Origin: Evansella caseinilytica
Lineage (GTDB): Bacteria; Bacillota; Bacilli; Bacillales; Salisediminibacteriaceae
Direction of reading: 5' to 3'
DNA length: 64,000 nt
Assembly: GCF_900107275.1 (NCBI RefSeq)
Contig: NZ_FNPI01000001.1
Coordinates: 930,001 to 994,000 of the forward strand
Below, piece after piece: positions 17,696-26,646 of this stretch (position 1 is its first letter; the number at the start of each line of letters is the position of its first letter). The notes under the pieces are model-generated. The model had not been told where the DNA came from, did no database searches, and worked only from the letters and a program-made list of their open reading frames with translations. The position numbers and the translations under genes are program-made.

Positions 17696-19546
17696 ATGAT
17701 CAGAAACAGATATTTGTGGGGGACTTTTTGCTTGCTGTTGGTCCTGTTTACGGCTTCCATTCTTGTTTTACCAAGGATCGGCCTGGAAAAAAGCGATGTC
17801 ACCCATTCATATATAGATAAAGTGTTTGATCAAGCGCAAGTGGCAACCGTCGATATTCAAATGAACGAAGAAGATTTAAACGACTTGCTGGAAAATCCGC
17901 TGAAAGAAGAATATTACGTAGCTACTGTCGTTGTCAATGGAACGAAGGTTGAAAATGCCGGTATCCGGACAAAAGGAAATTCTTCGTTACGCTCCGTCGC
18001 GAGTGATGACACTACGAATCGCTACAGTTTTAAAATCGATTTTGATCAATACGCGGATGATCAGTCATTATTCGGTTTAAAAAAATTAAATTTAAACAAC
18101 AATTTCAGTGATTCCACATTGATGAGGGAGTATTTGTCTTACAGTCTCATGGCGTATTTAGAAGTGCCGACCCCGGCCTACTCCTATATGTACGTTACCA
18201 TTAACGGTGAAGACTGGGGGCTGTATTTAGGCGTAGAACAAATCGATGAAGTGTTTTTAAACCGTCATTTTGCGGATGACACGGGGGATCTGTATAAACC
18301 GGACGGTGTCGGCAGCGATTTGCAATGGATCAGTGAAAATATTGAAGATTACAGCGGCTTGGATTTAAAAACAAACAAAGACAGCACCGATCAGTCGGCG
18401 ATGCTCGATTTACTGTATGCGATCAACAATGGAGAGGACATCGAGGAATATATCGATGTGGACGAAATGATCCGTTATTTTGCGGTGAACACCGCCCTTG
18501 TGAACTTGGACAGCTATCAAGGCCAAATGAAGCACAATTATTATTTATATGAAGAAAATGGGGTGTTTTCCATTATCCCGTGGGACTATAATATGGCTTT
18601 CGGAGGCTTCGGAGTAGGCGGTTTTGGCGGCGGCGGGAGAAATATGCCGGGAGAAAACACTGACAATCAGGGAGCAGGGGAACAAGAAAATGCTGCCGGC
18701 AACGAAGACGGAGCCGGAGGGGGCGGTCCGGGTTCTGGCAACGAAGAAGGAGCGGGCGACAATCGTCCAGGAGCCGGAAATGAAGAAGGTACTATTGCTC
18801 CAAACGCAGATGACGAGAACGGCAAGGATGTTGGTCAAAACGGAAGAAATGACATGGCAATGGGCATGCCGGAAAGCACAGAGCTCATCAATGAGAGCAG
18901 TATAAACTTCAGCATTACCACCCCGGTGTCGGGAACGACCCTAGAGGATCGGCCGCTCTTAAATGCGCTCCTTTCCGTAGATGAATACAGGGAACAATAT
19001 GAAAAATATCTGGAGGAGATTGCGACTTCGTTTTTTACCCAAGAAAATATTGAATCAATCACTATGGGGATTTCTTCCTTGGTATTAGATTATGTTGAAA
19101 AAGATCCGACGAAATTTTATACAACGGAAGCGTTTCTGGAAGGTGTGTCTGGGGACAACAGCTTGCCGGAATTCGCTGTTCAACGGGCGGAGTCCATTTT
19201 AGCTCAACTTTCCGGTGAGTTGATTGTTGAAGCGGAGACGGCGGACGGGATGTTTGGAGAAGGTGGAATGCCCGAAATGGTTGGCGAGCCAGGGGAAGGC
19301 ATTCCTGATGGCATGATGCCGCCGGGATTTGAAGATGGAGAAATGCCTGAAGACATGATGCTGCCGGATGGTGAAGGCGGGGAAATGCCGTTTGACCAAC
19401 GAGGGCAAGAAGAACAGCGAGAGGCAGCCGATGAACAGCAGCAAGCGGAATCAAGCTATTCTGCGCAGTTCATAGAAACATCGATCTTCGTTGCATTACT
19501 TATCGCAGCTCTCCTTTTTGTAATGCGTTTCAAACGACGAGTTTGA
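17696..19546 (+). CDS. cotH: CotH family protein kinase, membrane anchored
   Basis: A 616-residue protein starting at ATG 17696 after AAAAAGGAGTTGAAGGA. Residues 7-27 form a signal anchor. The CotH kinase-like domain (about 45-300) shows NAGIRTKGNSSLR, KIDFDQYADDQSLFGLKKLN, LMREYLSY, GLYLGVEQIDEVFL and SIIPWDYNMAFGG. Two acidic, glycine-rich low-complexity stretches follow (about 300-385 and 525-590), and the protein ends with a membrane helix and basic tail. B. subtilis CotH phosphorylates spore coat proteins; this larger, membrane-attached form belongs to the VTC-DUF4956-CotH locus type and its target is unknown. Confidence 0.88.
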   Translation: MIRNRYLWGTFCLLLVLFTASILVLPRIGLEKSDVTHSYIDKVFDQAQVATVDIQMNEEDLNDLLENPLKEEYYVATVVVNGTKVENAGIRTKGNSSLRSVASDDTTNRYSFKIDFDQYADDQSLFGLKKLNLNNNFSDSTLMREYLSYSLMAYLEVPTPAYSYMYVTINGEDWGLYLGVEQIDEVFLNRHFADDTGDLYKPDGVGSDLQWISENIEDYSGLDLKTNKDSTDQSAMLDLLYAINNGEDIEEYIDVDEMIRYFAVNTALVNLDSYQGQMKHNYYLYEENGVFSIIPWDYNMAFGGFGVGGFGGGGRNMPGENTDNQGAGEQENAAGNEDGAGGGGPGSGNEEGAGDNRPGAGNEEGTIAPNADDENGKDVGQNGRNDMAMGMPESTELINESSINFSITTPVSGTTLEDRPLLNALLSVDEYREQYEKYLEEIATSFFTQENIESITMGISSLVLDYVEKDPTKFYTTEAFLEGVSGDNSLPEFAVQRAESILAQLSGELIVEAETADGMFGEGGMPEMVGEPGEGIPDGMMPPGFEDGEMPEDMMLPDGEGGEMPFDQRGQEEQREAADEQQQAESSYSAQFIETSIFVALLIAALLFVMRFKRRV

Positions 19547-19579
19547 AAAATTGTGCGGGACATGGTCCCGCACAATTTT
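19547..19579 (+). terminator. Strong terminator after cotH
   Basis: A perfect 15-bp stem, AAAATTGTGCGGGAC paired with GTCCCGCACAATTTT, with a three-base loop. The stem's own T-rich end serves as U-run. Confidence 0.85.
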
Positions 19580-19745
19580 GTGAACGAAACTAGCTTGGAA
19601 GTGTCCGAAAAAGATTCCGAATCTATACTAGATTGAAAATTCCTGTTCAATATGAAGGGAAAAAGATTAAGTTTAACGGATTGTATTAAATTGCAAGCAG
19701 GTATGTTTGAAAACAAAATAAATTAAATTAATTTTGGAAAAACTA

Positions 19746-19774
19746 TTGCATTTAACAGGAATTGCGGTTATGAT
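19746..19774 (+). promoter_or_regulatory. Sigma-A promoter of the fructan/sugar ABC operon
   Basis: TTGCAT (19746-19751), 17-bp spacer, TATGAT (19769-19774). A LacI-type half-palindrome at 19779 covers the predicted start point. Confidence 0.7.
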
Positions 19775-19778
19775 GATT

Positions 19779-19792
19779 ACGAAATCGGTTTC
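19779..19792. promoter_or_regulatory. LacI-type operator O1
   Basis: ACGAAATCGGTTTC is nearly the same as the perfect palindrome at 19944 and lies just downstream of the -10 box, a repressing position. Confidence 0.65.
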
Positions 19793-19896
19793 TTAAAAAT
19801 AAAACCGAAAATGTTATTTTCAAAAAACCTCTTGATTCTACAAAAATCAGCATTTTTCTATAATTCTAAGAAACTATCTTTTTTTTGCCACATAAA

Positions 19897-19910
19897 AGAA
19901 AACGGTTTCA
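19897..19910. promoter_or_regulatory. cre site or third operator
   Basis: AGAAAACGGTTTCA matches 13 of 14 cre positions. LacI-family operators look alike, so it may bind CcpA or the local regulator. Confidence 0.55.
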
Positions 19911-19943
19911 ATAGAAGGTGCTGGTTTTATTTTTCGCTCTTGT

Positions 19944-19957
19944 CGAAATCGATTTCG
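19944..19957. promoter_or_regulatory. LacI-type operator O2
   Basis: CGAAATCGATTTCG is a perfect 14-bp palindrome with the central CG of LacI-family operators. It is about 90 bp before the binding-protein gene. The likely ligand is the LacI regulator encoded at 23297. Confidence 0.75.
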
Positions 19958-20049
19958 TAACGTTTCAGGAGGTGGTGTAAACAAAGTTTTTGTTGAAAGT
20001 GGGAGCGGCAAGCCAGGTCAAAACCAAAAAAATGAAGGGGGAAATCAGC

Positions 20050-21393
20050 TTGACACTGAAAAAGTTTTTTCTATTAGTGGCGGCAATGGTATTGGCATTT
20101 GCATTGGCGGCGTGCAGTAATGACGAGGAGAGCAGCGCAGATGGTGAGAACGGCGGAAGTACGGATAACACGGAAAGCGATAATGAATCGGACAACACGG
20201 ACAACGCCGGTAACGGGGATAATGTGGTACTGGATTTCTGGGTATTTGGCAGCACAGGCTATGATCAACTGATCGAAGAGTATAAAGAGGTAAATCCGAA
20301 CGTGACGATTAACTTTAATGAAGGGGAAATGAACGATATGCATAATAATTTGTTCACTTCCCTTTCGGCCGGCAGCGGTGCTCCGGATATTGCAATGGTC
20401 GAGGTCAGTGAGGTGGCAAAGTTTCTGGAAGCCTCCGGTCAGTTTTATAATTTAAACGATTACGGCGCAGCTGACGTTGCCGGTAACTTTTTAGATTGGA
20501 AATGGCAACAGGCACAAAGTGTGGACGGTTCCTTCCAATTAGGCTTGCCGACGGATATCGGTCCGACAACGATGTTTTATCGCACGGATGTCATTGAAGA
20601 AGCCGGGCTGCCGACGGATCCGGAAGCGCTGGCAGCGGAAATCGCCACTTGGGATGCGTATTATGATGCGGCAAAAACGATTAAAGAAGCAACCGGCAAA
20701 CCAATTTCCGATAGTCCGATGCTGTTATTCAACTCGATTCGCGACCAGCAGTCGCAACAGTATTTCAACGAGCAGGATGAATTGATCATCGAAGAGACGG
20801 TAAAAGAAGCATACGACTTCACCACAAAACTGCTGCAAGAAGACCTGGTTGGACAAAATGCTTTATGGACTCCTGAATGGGGAAGCGCCATGGAAGACGG
20901 CAGCTATGCCATCCTACCGGGCGCTCCTGCGTGGATGATCGGGAATGTAAAGGGAAATGCTCCGAATTCCGCAGGGAAATGGTCGTTGACAACCATTCCG
21001 GAAGGCGCCGGGAACTGGGGAGGATCATTCCTTACCATTCCGGCAGAATCCGATCATCCAGAGGAAGCATTTGAATTCATCGCCTGGCTGACCGCGCCGG
21101 AGCAACAGCTGAAATCATTCCACAGCATGGGCTTGTTCCCTTCAGCGCCAAGCGTGTACGAAGATGAAGCGTTTTTGGCGACGACGGACGAGTATTTCAG
21201 CGGTGCCCAGACAGCGAAAATTTTTGCGGAAGCAGCGGAATCTGTAGTTCCAGTATACATGGGTGTAAATTACTCAATTGTAAACACAGAGCTGGAAACG
21301 GCAATCATGAACGTTGCGGTGGAAGGAGCAGATCCACAGGGAGAATGGGATGCTGCGGTCCAGCGTATCGAACAACAGCTGAGCAGGCAGTAA
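20050..21393 (+). CDS. Sugar ABC transporter substrate-binding lipoprotein
   Basis: A 447-residue family 1 solute-binding protein. TTG 20050 follows GAAGGGGGAAATCAGC and starts a clean lipoprotein signal: a basic start, hydrophobic core, and lipobox LAAC-S, after which comes an Asp/Glu/Ser/Asn-rich tether (residues 22-60). The mature part has the usual VLDFWVFG start and PEEAFEFIAWL end motifs. It delivers an oligosaccharide to the two permeases that follow. Given the GH32 enzyme nearby, fructo-oligosaccharides or sucrose are plausible but not proven. Confidence 0.88.
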   Translation: MTLKKFFLLVAAMVLAFALAACSNDEESSADGENGGSTDNTESDNESDNTDNAGNGDNVVLDFWVFGSTGYDQLIEEYKEVNPNVTINFNEGEMNDMHNNLFTSLSAGSGAPDIAMVEVSEVAKFLEASGQFYNLNDYGAADVAGNFLDWKWQQAQSVDGSFQLGLPTDIGPTTMFYRTDVIEEAGLPTDPEALAAEIATWDAYYDAAKTIKEATGKPISDSPMLLFNSIRDQQSQQYFNEQDELIIEETVKEAYDFTTKLLQEDLVGQNALWTPEWGSAMEDGSYAILPGAPAWMIGNVKGNAPNSAGKWSLTTIPEGAGNWGGSFLTIPAESDHPEEAFEFIAWLTAPEQQLKSFHSMGLFPSAPSVYEDEAFLATTDEYFSGAQTAKIFAEAAESVVPVYMGVNYSIVNTELETAIMNVAVEGADPQGEWDAAVQRIEQQLSRQ

Positions 21394-21463
21394 GGATGAG
21401 CGGGCGGTCTGTGGAGAAATATCCATGGACCGCCTGGAAATGAAGTGAAAGGAGAGAAAGAAA

Positions 21464-22387
21464 GTGGCACAAATACAAGTGGAAAAACAGCTCCCTCCCA
21501 GGAAATCATCCTTAAGCCAAAAAACGAAGAACGCAATAAACGGATATTTGTATATTTCCCCATTCTTTCTTCTGTTTGCCGTTTTTGGCTTGTTCCCGAT
21601 TTTATTCAGCTTTTATCTCGGCTTTCAAAAATGGAACGGTTTAGGTGAAATGGAGTACGTCGGCTTTCAGAATTTCAAATTGATTCTGGAAGATCCGCTT
21701 TTTTGGAAGGCGCTGGGGAATACGATGATTATGTGGGTGCTGGGAACGCTGCCGCAGCTCCTCATCGGCATCATTCTTGCTTACGCACTGAACAGCGCAT
21801 TGATTAAATTGAAAAGCTTTTTCCGCATTTCGGTTTTCATGCCGTATGTCACATCCACCGTTGCGGTGGCTATCGTATTCGGAATCATGTTTAATTCCCA
21901 GGAGTTCGGCCTGTTTAACGCTATTCTCGGCAACTTCGGCATTGACCCCGTCAGTTGGAGCACTTCGGAATGGGGAGTGAAAATGGCGATCTCCACCATG
22001 GTTTTCTGGCGCTGGGTAGGTTATAACACGATCATATATCTTGCCGGACTGCAGGCGATTCCGAATGAGCTGTACGAAGCGGCGGTTATTGATGGAGCGA
22101 CGACGAGACAAAAAATACAGTATATCACGATTCCGATGCTACGCCCAATTATTATTTTTACCGTCTTTACGTCGACGATCGGTGCGCTGCAATTGTTTAC
22201 GGAGCCATTGATTTTTATCGGCCGGACGTACCGGCAGGAAGGAATCACTGTTGTTTTGTACCTGTACCGGGAAGCTTTTGCAAACCAAGCATTCGGTCCG
22301 GCATCGGCAACAGCGATTATTTTGTTTTTGATCATTATTGTTATTTCATCCATCAACGTCTTAGTGGCAAATCGGATCGCGCGGTAG
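21464..22387 (+). CDS. Sugar ABC transporter permease (MalF type)
   Basis: A 307-residue inner-membrane permease with six membrane segments. The EAA loop that contacts the ATPase is ELYEAAVIDGATTRQKIQYI. It starts at GTG 21464 after AAAGGAGAGAAAGAAA. No ATP-binding subunit is encoded in this locus, so a shared MsmX-type ATPase is expected. Confidence 0.88.
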   Translation: MAQIQVEKQLPPRKSSLSQKTKNAINGYLYISPFFLLFAVFGLFPILFSFYLGFQKWNGLGEMEYVGFQNFKLILEDPLFWKALGNTMIMWVLGTLPQLLIGIILAYALNSALIKLKSFFRISVFMPYVTSTVAVAIVFGIMFNSQEFGLFNAILGNFGIDPVSWSTSEWGVKMAISTMVFWRWVGYNTIIYLAGLQAIPNELYEAAVIDGATTRQKIQYITIPMLRPIIIFTVFTSTIGALQLFTEPLIFIGRTYRQEGITVVLYLYREAFANQAFGPASATAIILFLIIIVISSINVLVANRIAR

Positions 22388-22399
22388 GAGGGGATGCAA

Positions 22400-23245
22400 A
22401 TGAGTAAAACAAATCGCAAAGTACAGTTGACCATTTCGAAAACGTTTGTCTACGCACTGCTTGCCATTGCATCCTTCTTAGCTATATTTCCGTTTTATTG
22501 GATGTTTGTCATGGCGACGAACAATAACAGTGCAATTAATAAAGTGCCGCCGGCGATTATACCAGGGGCGGAACTTGTAACAAACTTCAGCAATGTGATT
22601 AATACGATTGATTTTTTCGGTGCGATCTGGAATTCGGTGATCGTGGCGACGCTCGCAACATTGGGGGTTTTATTCCTTTGCTCTTTGGCGGGTTTTGCAT
22701 TTGCAAAGCTTGATTTCAAAGGGAAAAATATTCTGTTTGTAGCGATCCTGGTGACGATGATGATACCGCCGCAGCTTGGGCTTATTCCTCAGTACATCAT
22801 CATTACAAAACTGGGCTGGTTAAACGATTTGAAAGCGATCATCGTTCCCGGTTTGATCGATGCGTTCGGGATTTTCTGGATGCGGCAATATATCAGCAGC
22901 AACGTGCCGGATGAACTGGTGGATGCCGCGAGGATCGACGGCTGCTCCACGTTCCGCGTTTACTGGAACATTACCGTCCCGATTATTATTCCAGCATTTG
23001 CCACCCTCGCGATCATTAAATTCATGTATATCTGGAACGATTTTTTGTGGCCGCTTGTGGTGCTGCGAGATCAAGCGTCCTTCACCATCCAGGTGGCGCT
23101 GCGCGGACTGATTGATAACTATGTCCGGGACAACGGGATGATTCTTTCCGGTACATTCTGGGCGACGGTGCCGCTGATTATCGTATTTTTACTCTTAAAT
23201 AAACTGTTTATTTCAAGCTTGACGGAAGGAGCGGTCAAGAGCTGA
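22400..23245 (+). CDS. Sugar ABC transporter permease (MalG type)
   Basis: A 281-residue partner permease with six membrane segments and the EAA loop DELVDAARIDGCSTFRVYWN. Two ATGs are possible, 22394 and 22400; GGAGGGG at 22387 is better spaced for 22400. Only a few bases separate it from the first permease gene, so translation is probably coupled. Confidence 0.88.
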   Translation: MSKTNRKVQLTISKTFVYALLAIASFLAIFPFYWMFVMATNNNSAINKVPPAIIPGAELVTNFSNVINTIDFFGAIWNSVIVATLATLGVLFLCSLAGFAFAKLDFKGKNILFVAILVTMMIPPQLGLIPQYIIITKLGWLNDLKAIIVPGLIDAFGIFWMRQYISSNVPDELVDAARIDGCSTFRVYWNITVPIIIPAFATLAIIKFMYIWNDFLWPLVVLRDQASFTIQVALRGLIDNYVRDNGMILSGTFWATVPLIIVFLLLNKLFISSLTEGAVKS

Positions 23246-23296
23246 TTCGCTGCTGCCGGAATTCAGACAGAGTAGCCAAGGATAGAAGGGATAACG

Positions 23297-24355
23297 ATGA
23301 GACTGACGATTCGGGATATTGCGAAAATGGCAGGTGTCTCTCCTGCCACGGTATCAAAAATTATGAATAATTATGATGGAATCAGCGCGGAGACAACGGA
23401 AAGGGTAAAGCGGGTGATTGATGAAACCGGCTATAAGCCTACGTTTTCAGCGCAATCATTGGCAACGAAAAAATCGAATTTAATCGGTATCATCTATGCC
23501 GGAGAAATCAATGTCGATCTTAACCATCCATTTTTTAACGAAGTCATCAATGTTTTTAAGAAGACAGTCGGAAGCTTGGGATATGATCTGCTTATTTTCA
23601 GCAATGAAAAATTCAATATGGAAAAGGAAAATTACCTTCTGCGTGCCAGGCACTTCCATGTCGACGGCTGCCTCATCGTTGCAGGAGAAAAAATTGAATC
23701 TGCCATTTACGAATTAGATCAAAGCGATGTTCCGTGTGTCGGCGTGGATATTCAATTGACCGGGCGGATGTCGAGTTATGTGATGACGGATAATGTCAGA
23801 GTGGCGGCAAAGGTTGTAGAGCATTTGTATTTGAATTCCATCAGAGATATTGCGTATATCGGCGGGAAGAGAGAATCGCCGATTGCTCAAATGAGGCTGG
23901 ACGGCTTCGCTTCAACAATGCAGAAATTTGGGATTCCCATCAAGGAGGAATGGGTGCATTTCGGTGATTTCTTCGAGGAAAGCGGACGCGCTTCCATGGC
24001 GAGGATGCTGAAGACATCGCCGTATCCGAAAGCGGTTTTTGCCGCATCGGATATGATGGCCCTCGGCGCCATTCACGCGATCAAGGAGAGGGGATTAAAG
24101 GTTCCCGATGATATACGGGTCATCGGCTGCGATGATATCGAAGCATGCCGTTACAGCGAACCGAAGTTGACGACGATTAAGCAGGATAAGGAAAAGCTTG
24201 GAAAATTTGCCGGGCATATGCTCAACGATTTGATTACGAAAAAAATGGAACTGAAGGCGATTCAAGTGGATCCGGAGCTGATTATTAGAGAATCGTGCGG
24301 TGCTTACAGGAATGCGGAAACCATCAGCATTGATTTTCCCGGCGATAGATTTTGA
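23297..24355 (+). CDS. LacI family transcriptional regulator
   Basis: A 352-residue repressor: HTH at residues 3-25 (TIRDIAKMAGVSPATVSKIM), hinge helix FSAQSLATKK, then a periplasmic-binding-protein-like effector domain (SNLIGIIYAG through IRVIGCDDIEACRYSEPKLTT). It is the last gene of the ABC operon and most likely binds the CGAAATCGATTTCG operators upstream of the binding-protein gene, in response to the imported sugar. Confidence 0.9.
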   Translation: MRLTIRDIAKMAGVSPATVSKIMNNYDGISAETTERVKRVIDETGYKPTFSAQSLATKKSNLIGIIYAGEINVDLNHPFFNEVINVFKKTVGSLGYDLLIFSNEKFNMEKENYLLRARHFHVDGCLIVAGEKIESAIYELDQSDVPCVGVDIQLTGRMSSYVMTDNVRVAAKVVEHLYLNSIRDIAYIGGKRESPIAQMRLDGFASTMQKFGIPIKEEWVHFGDFFEESGRASMARMLKTSPYPKAVFAASDMMALGAIHAIKERGLKVPDDIRVIGCDDIEACRYSEPKLTTIKQDKEKLGKFAGHMLNDLITKKMELKAIQVDPELIIRESCGAYRNAETISIDFPGDRF

Positions 24356-24511
24356 CGGCTTGGTTTCGTTGTCATTTGAACGAGTGCGGTGTTTCCTGCA
24401 GCAGCAGATTTTTGCACTTTGTGGAAAGTCACGATTCTTCCTGTTTTTCGGGTAAACAGGCTGAAAAACAGTTTTGCCCCGGTTTCATGCATCGCACACA
24501 AGAAGGAGTTA

Positions 24512-24545
24512 TTTGGCACCTGGTTTTTTAGTGACAGGTGCCAAA
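24512..24545. terminator. 11-bp inverted repeat between convergent genes
   Basis: TTTGGCACCTG pairs with CAGGTGCCAAA around a 12-base loop. It lies between the LacI gene and the oppositely oriented GH32 gene and could terminate either transcript. The rest of the 250-bp gap shows nothing else. Confidence 0.55.
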
Positions 24546-24609
24546 GCGGGAAAACTCCACGGTCATCATTAAGGAGCGTGACAGCGGAAAGACAGCATAT
24601 TTTATCTTG

Positions 24610-26079
24610 TTAGTTTCCCGGTAAAACAAACGACATATCCCATTTGGTCACATTAAAGGACAGTCTGCTGTTGGCTGCAAATGTAATCGTATCGTTTCCG
24701 GGATCAGGAAATATTCGTGCAGTAAATACTTCTTCTCCATCATTCACAAAAATCTCGATGGAGGAGGTGTCGATAAAAATCTGTAAGCTGTTTAAATGCG
24801 CAAGCCGGCAATGGCGGTATTCTTTCGTTTTTGCCGCAAAACGAAGCCGGGACAAAGTAAGTCGTTTTAAGGTGGAATCGAATGTTATCTCTGCTTCCTC
24901 GCGTATGGAAACGGTAAAGGTTGTATCCGGCCCGACTTCCTCATTTAGTATAATTAGCAGCTCTGCTGCGGTACCGCGTATCCCGTCAAGTTTCTGCGGG
25001 CAAGTATCAAGGATGACATTCTTGTGTTCCACTTTCTTTTTTCGCAGCTGCTGCAGTTCTTCCGCCGGTTTTTGAAACAGTTTATCTCCTCTTAATTCCA
25101 GACACCTCGGCAAGGTCATCGCATGAATCCATCCGTTTTCCCGTGTCGGATGACTATCCTCGTTTTCCTCCGGGAGTCCCATCCAGGCAAAGAGCAGCCG
25201 TCTGCCCTTATCGTCCATGGTCGTTTGCGGTGCGTAAAAGTCAAAGCCCCGGTCCAGTTCGGTAAAATCGCCGTGGGTAAATGCCGCGTTGATATAATCA
25301 AGCTTGCCGATGAAATAACCGGACTGGTAAAGGTTGTTATACAAGTAGCCGTCCGGCGCAATACCTTGTGGAGAAACGATGAAAACATCCTTATCACCAA
25401 GCGGGAATAAATCAGGACATTCCCACATATACCCGAAGTCGCCTAATTGATTAACATGCGCTCCGGCAACAGCACCGAGATGCTCCCATGATTCCAGATC
25501 GGTGGAGGTAAACAGAACGGCTTTGCCGGTTTCGTCGCTGCTCTGTGCGCCGATGATCATGTACCAGCGGCCGTTATGCTGCCAAACCTTAGGATCTCTG
25601 AAGTGGGCAGTATAGCCTGGAGGAAGAGAAAGAACCGGCCCTTTTTTCTCAAAGTGAACGCCGTCCTCCGAAACAGCCATGCATTGATACGTCTCCCGTT
25701 CTCCTTGTTCATTTTTCACATTTCCGGTATAAAAAACAATCAATTTGCCGTCTTTTTCAATGGCGCTGCCGGAGTAACAGCCGTTGCGGTCAAACCAGTC
25801 GCTTGGCGTTAAAGCGACGGCTTCATGCTTCCAGTGAACAAAATCCCCGGAAGTGTAATGTCCCCAGCATTTGCTGCCATGCTCTGTTGCAAACGGATTC
25901 CATTGAAAGAACAGGTGATATACACCGTTAAACTGAATAAAACCGTTCGGATCATTCAACAGCCCCATCGGCGGCATCAAGTGATATGCAAGCCGATACG
26001 GATCGGGTTTATTGTTCTTCGCCTGCTCTTCCAGTTCTTTGTGCAGTTTATCGATGATTTGCTGCTTTGTTTGAAGCAT
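24610..26079 (-). CDS. GH32 beta-fructofuranosidase / sucrose-6-phosphate hydrolase
   Basis: A 489-residue cytoplasmic glycosidase. The nucleophile motif LLNDPNGF, the FRDPKV motif and the acid/base motif WECPDLFPLG are all present, as are the C-terminal beta-sandwich segments (STLKRLTLSR, SSIEIFVNDGEEVFTARIFP). Without a signal peptide it acts on imported substrate. The sucrose PTS EIIBC gene nearby points to sucrose-6-phosphate hydrolase, while the ABC transporter on its other side allows fructo-oligosaccharides. Two repeat segments separate the gene from the nearest upstream operator. Confidence 0.92.
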   Translation of the reverse strand: MLQTKQQIIDKLHKELEEQAKNNKPDPYRLAYHLMPPMGLLNDPNGFIQFNGVYHLFFQWNPFATEHGSKCWGHYTSGDFVHWKHEAVALTPSDWFDRNGCYSGSAIEKDGKLIVFYTGNVKNEQGERETYQCMAVSEDGVHFEKKGPVLSLPPGYTAHFRDPKVWQHNGRWYMIIGAQSSDETGKAVLFTSTDLESWEHLGAVAGAHVNQLGDFGYMWECPDLFPLGDKDVFIVSPQGIAPDGYLYNNLYQSGYFIGKLDYINAAFTHGDFTELDRGFDFYAPQTTMDDKGRRLLFAWMGLPEENEDSHPTRENGWIHAMTLPRCLELRGDKLFQKPAEELQQLRKKKVEHKNVILDTCPQKLDGIRGTAAELLIILNEEVGPDTTFTVSIREEAEITFDSTLKRLTLSRLRFAAKTKEYRHCRLAHLNSLQIFIDTSSIEIFVNDGEEVFTARIFPDPGNDTITFAANSRLSFNVTKWDMSFVLPGN

Positions 26080-26103
26080 GAGATAATAGTCTCTCCTTTA
26101 TTA

Positions 26104-26266
26104 AGAGGATGTTCAAAAATTGCGGGAAACAGCGCCTGCGAATCTCATCGTTGCGTTGTCTCTCTGCTGCTCACGTACGTGTTGGTGTACGCTGCGCTGC
26201 TCGAGCCAGCCGCGCCTCGACCTTCTTGCCGCTGTTGTGTCCTCATTTTTGAACCCACATTTTTTT
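26104..26266 (+). repeat. Family A MITE-like repeat, copy 4
   Basis: A full-length copy from AGAGGATGTTCAAAAATTGC to TTTTTGAACCCACATTTTTT. It lies 24 bp upstream of the GH32 start, between the gene and its operator. Confidence 0.8.
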
Positions 26267-26330
26267 AGAGGATGTTCAAAAATTGCGGGAAACAGCGCCT
26301 GCGAATCTCATCGTTGCGTTGTCTCTCTGC
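26267..26330 (+). repeat. Exact 64-bp partial duplicate of family A copy 4
   Basis: Bases 26267-26330 are identical to 26104-26167 and abut the end of the full copy. The duplication stops abruptly in unique sequence. Confidence 0.9.
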
Positions 26331-26370
26331 ATTATTGCCATTTGCCAGCGGATTATGAAAAAACGATCTG

Positions 26371-26384
26371 TGGAATCGATTCCA
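26371..26384. promoter_or_regulatory. Sucrose-type LacI operator, site 1
   Basis: TGGAATCGATTCCA is a perfect 14-bp palindrome with the central CG of LacI-family operators. It is 290 bp upstream of the GH32 start and 260 bp upstream of the second LacI gene, so it can serve either. Confidence 0.75.
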
Positions 26385-26646
26385 GGTATATCATATAACA
26401 GGTTGAAGGGAATGTCCATGTGCTTTTTTTGCGCCGACGAAACGGGACGTTATCCCGTTCATGTTGAATAGTCGTTTTCATATGATGAGTAGAAGAACGG
26501 ACCGCCATCAGGAATGAATGAGATGATACTCCGGCGGTAATACATGAGGCTGGAAATCCGTGGTGCGGGGAAAGGTTTCATGTTGCAGTACACGGGCTTT
26601 TCCATTACACTTTTTATAAATGGACGGGCGTGGAAGGAGATAGTCG

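Noticed and set aside
19832-19864. Second sigma-A promoter TTGATT...TATAAT before the sugar-binding gene
   Set aside because: The spacer is 21 bp, too long compared with the well-spaced promoter at 19746-19774.
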